A DNA stretch of 6,553 bases from Lysobacterales bacterium. Lineage in GTDB: Bacteria; Pseudomonadota; Gammaproteobacteria; Xanthomonadales; Rhodanobacteraceae. The stretch covers positions 1 to 6,553 of the forward strand of contig JAAFHE010000231.1 of NCBI GenBank assembly GCA_013298265.1. Direction: 5' to 3'. Under the pieces are notes generated by a model that was not told the origin of the DNA, searched no databases, and was given only the letters and a program-made list of their open reading frames with translations. Below, one piece after another: positions 6,283 to 6,553 of this stretch. Positions within the stretch are counted from its first letter, which is position 1, and each line of letters starts with the position of its first letter. The position numbers were made by a program, and so were the translations under genes.

Positions 6283-6553
6283 TCAATCGGCCGGGCTGAC
6301 GCTGACGCGGACGCGCATGCGTTCACCGGGATCGTAGTCGAGGCGTGACATGTAGGTTTCGCCGCGGTAGCGGTACTCGACGTCGTAACCGTTGATGCGG
6401 CGTTCCTCGTAGCCACCGTCGACTTCGCGGCAACGACGTTCGCTGCTGACGTAGGTTTCGTCATCGCGCCGGGCTGCGCCGTTGGCGATGGCACCGCCAG
6501 CAACCGCACCGGCAATCGTCGCCGCCTTGCGTCCGTCACCCTTGCCGACCTGA
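6283..6553 (-). CDS. Glycine-zipper 2TM-like envelope protein, C-terminal part (5' end outside window)
   Basis: An open frame enters from the right edge and ends at the TGA at 6285-6283, giving 89 visible residues. The first part, GRKAATIAGAVAGGAIANGA, is a small-residue G/A helix of the glycine-zipper 2TM type (SlyB/17-kDa antigen superfamily), preceded by a Gly/Lys-rich GKGDG turn. The rest is a polar domain with YEERRINGYDVEYRYRGETY and a closing RMRVRVSVSPAD. Such proteins are usually exported, often outer-membrane lipoproteins. The signal peptide that would show this lies outside the window. Function is not known in detail and the family assignment rests on the zipper and the C-terminal beta-rich tail. 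It is not expected to have a role in arginine synthesis, though it shares the strand of the operon. Confidence 0.75.
   Translation of the reverse strand, partial: QVGKGDGRKAATIAGAVAGGAIANGAARRDDETYVSSERRCREVDGGYEERRINGYDVEYRYRGETYMSRLDYDPGERMRVRVSVSPAD

Noticed and set aside
6257..6286. TTGAGG (6286-6281) with TAATCG (6262-6257), spacing 18, as a sigma70 promoter for the arg leader
   Set aside because: The -10 box matches the consensus at only two positions, and the -35 overlaps the end of the upstream gene; too weak to call.
6195..6539. A 114-codon minus-strand frame at the right end, rich in Ala, Thr and Ser
   Set aside because: It is a shifted reading of the glycine-zipper gene, whose own frame gives a coherent zipper helix and C-terminal domain.

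Overview
This window is an almost complete arginine biosynthesis operon on the minus strand of a GC-rich gammaproteobacterium, most likely Xanthomonadales (Xanthomonadaceae, Lysobacter or Rhodanobacter-like). Three things point to that order. The carbamoyltransferase is of the N-acetylornithine type. N-acetylglutamate synthase and kinase are fused in one 438-residue protein. The gene order argF'-argG-argE-argB(A)-argC-argH is the one I recall from Xanthomonas. The genus cannot be fixed from this sequence.

Layout in the direction of transcription (right to left). 6553-6283: 3' end of a glycine-zipper envelope protein gene, also on the minus strand. 6282-5965: about 318 bases with no conventional gene, holding a possible 39-codon leader ORF (6198-6079), an antiterminator-capable segment, an intrinsic terminator (6048-6021) and the argF' ribosome binding site. 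5964-4954: argF' (N-acetylornithine carbamoyltransferase). 4911-3697: argG. 3700-2591: argE-type M20 deacylase, predicted to act on N-acetylcitrulline. 2604-1288: bifunctional N-acetylglutamate synthase/kinase. 1277-318: argC. 321-1: argH, cut by the window edge after 107 codons.

The genes are tightly packed, with a 42-base gap, a 4-base ATGA overlap, a 14-base overlap, a 10-base gap and another ATGA overlap. They almost certainly form one translationally coupled transcript. Glutamate is acetylated and phosphorylated by the fusion enzyme and reduced by ArgC. It is then transaminated by ArgD, which is not in this window, to N-acetylornithine. ArgF' carbamoylates that to N-acetylcitrulline, the deacylase releases citrulline, and ArgG and ArgH convert citrulline to arginine. 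The acetyl group therefore stays on one step longer than in the E. coli pathway.

The most interesting region is the argF' leader. A short ORF with an Arg-Ala-Arg-Arg cluster ends inside a segment that can form a 13-bp antiterminator with the 5' arm of a strong rho-independent terminator upstream of argF'. That is the architecture of ribosome-mediated transcription attenuation, here with arginine as the plausible signal. It is inferred from sequence alone. The weak points are the poor ribosome binding site of the leader ORF and the high background of Arg codons in GC-rich DNA.
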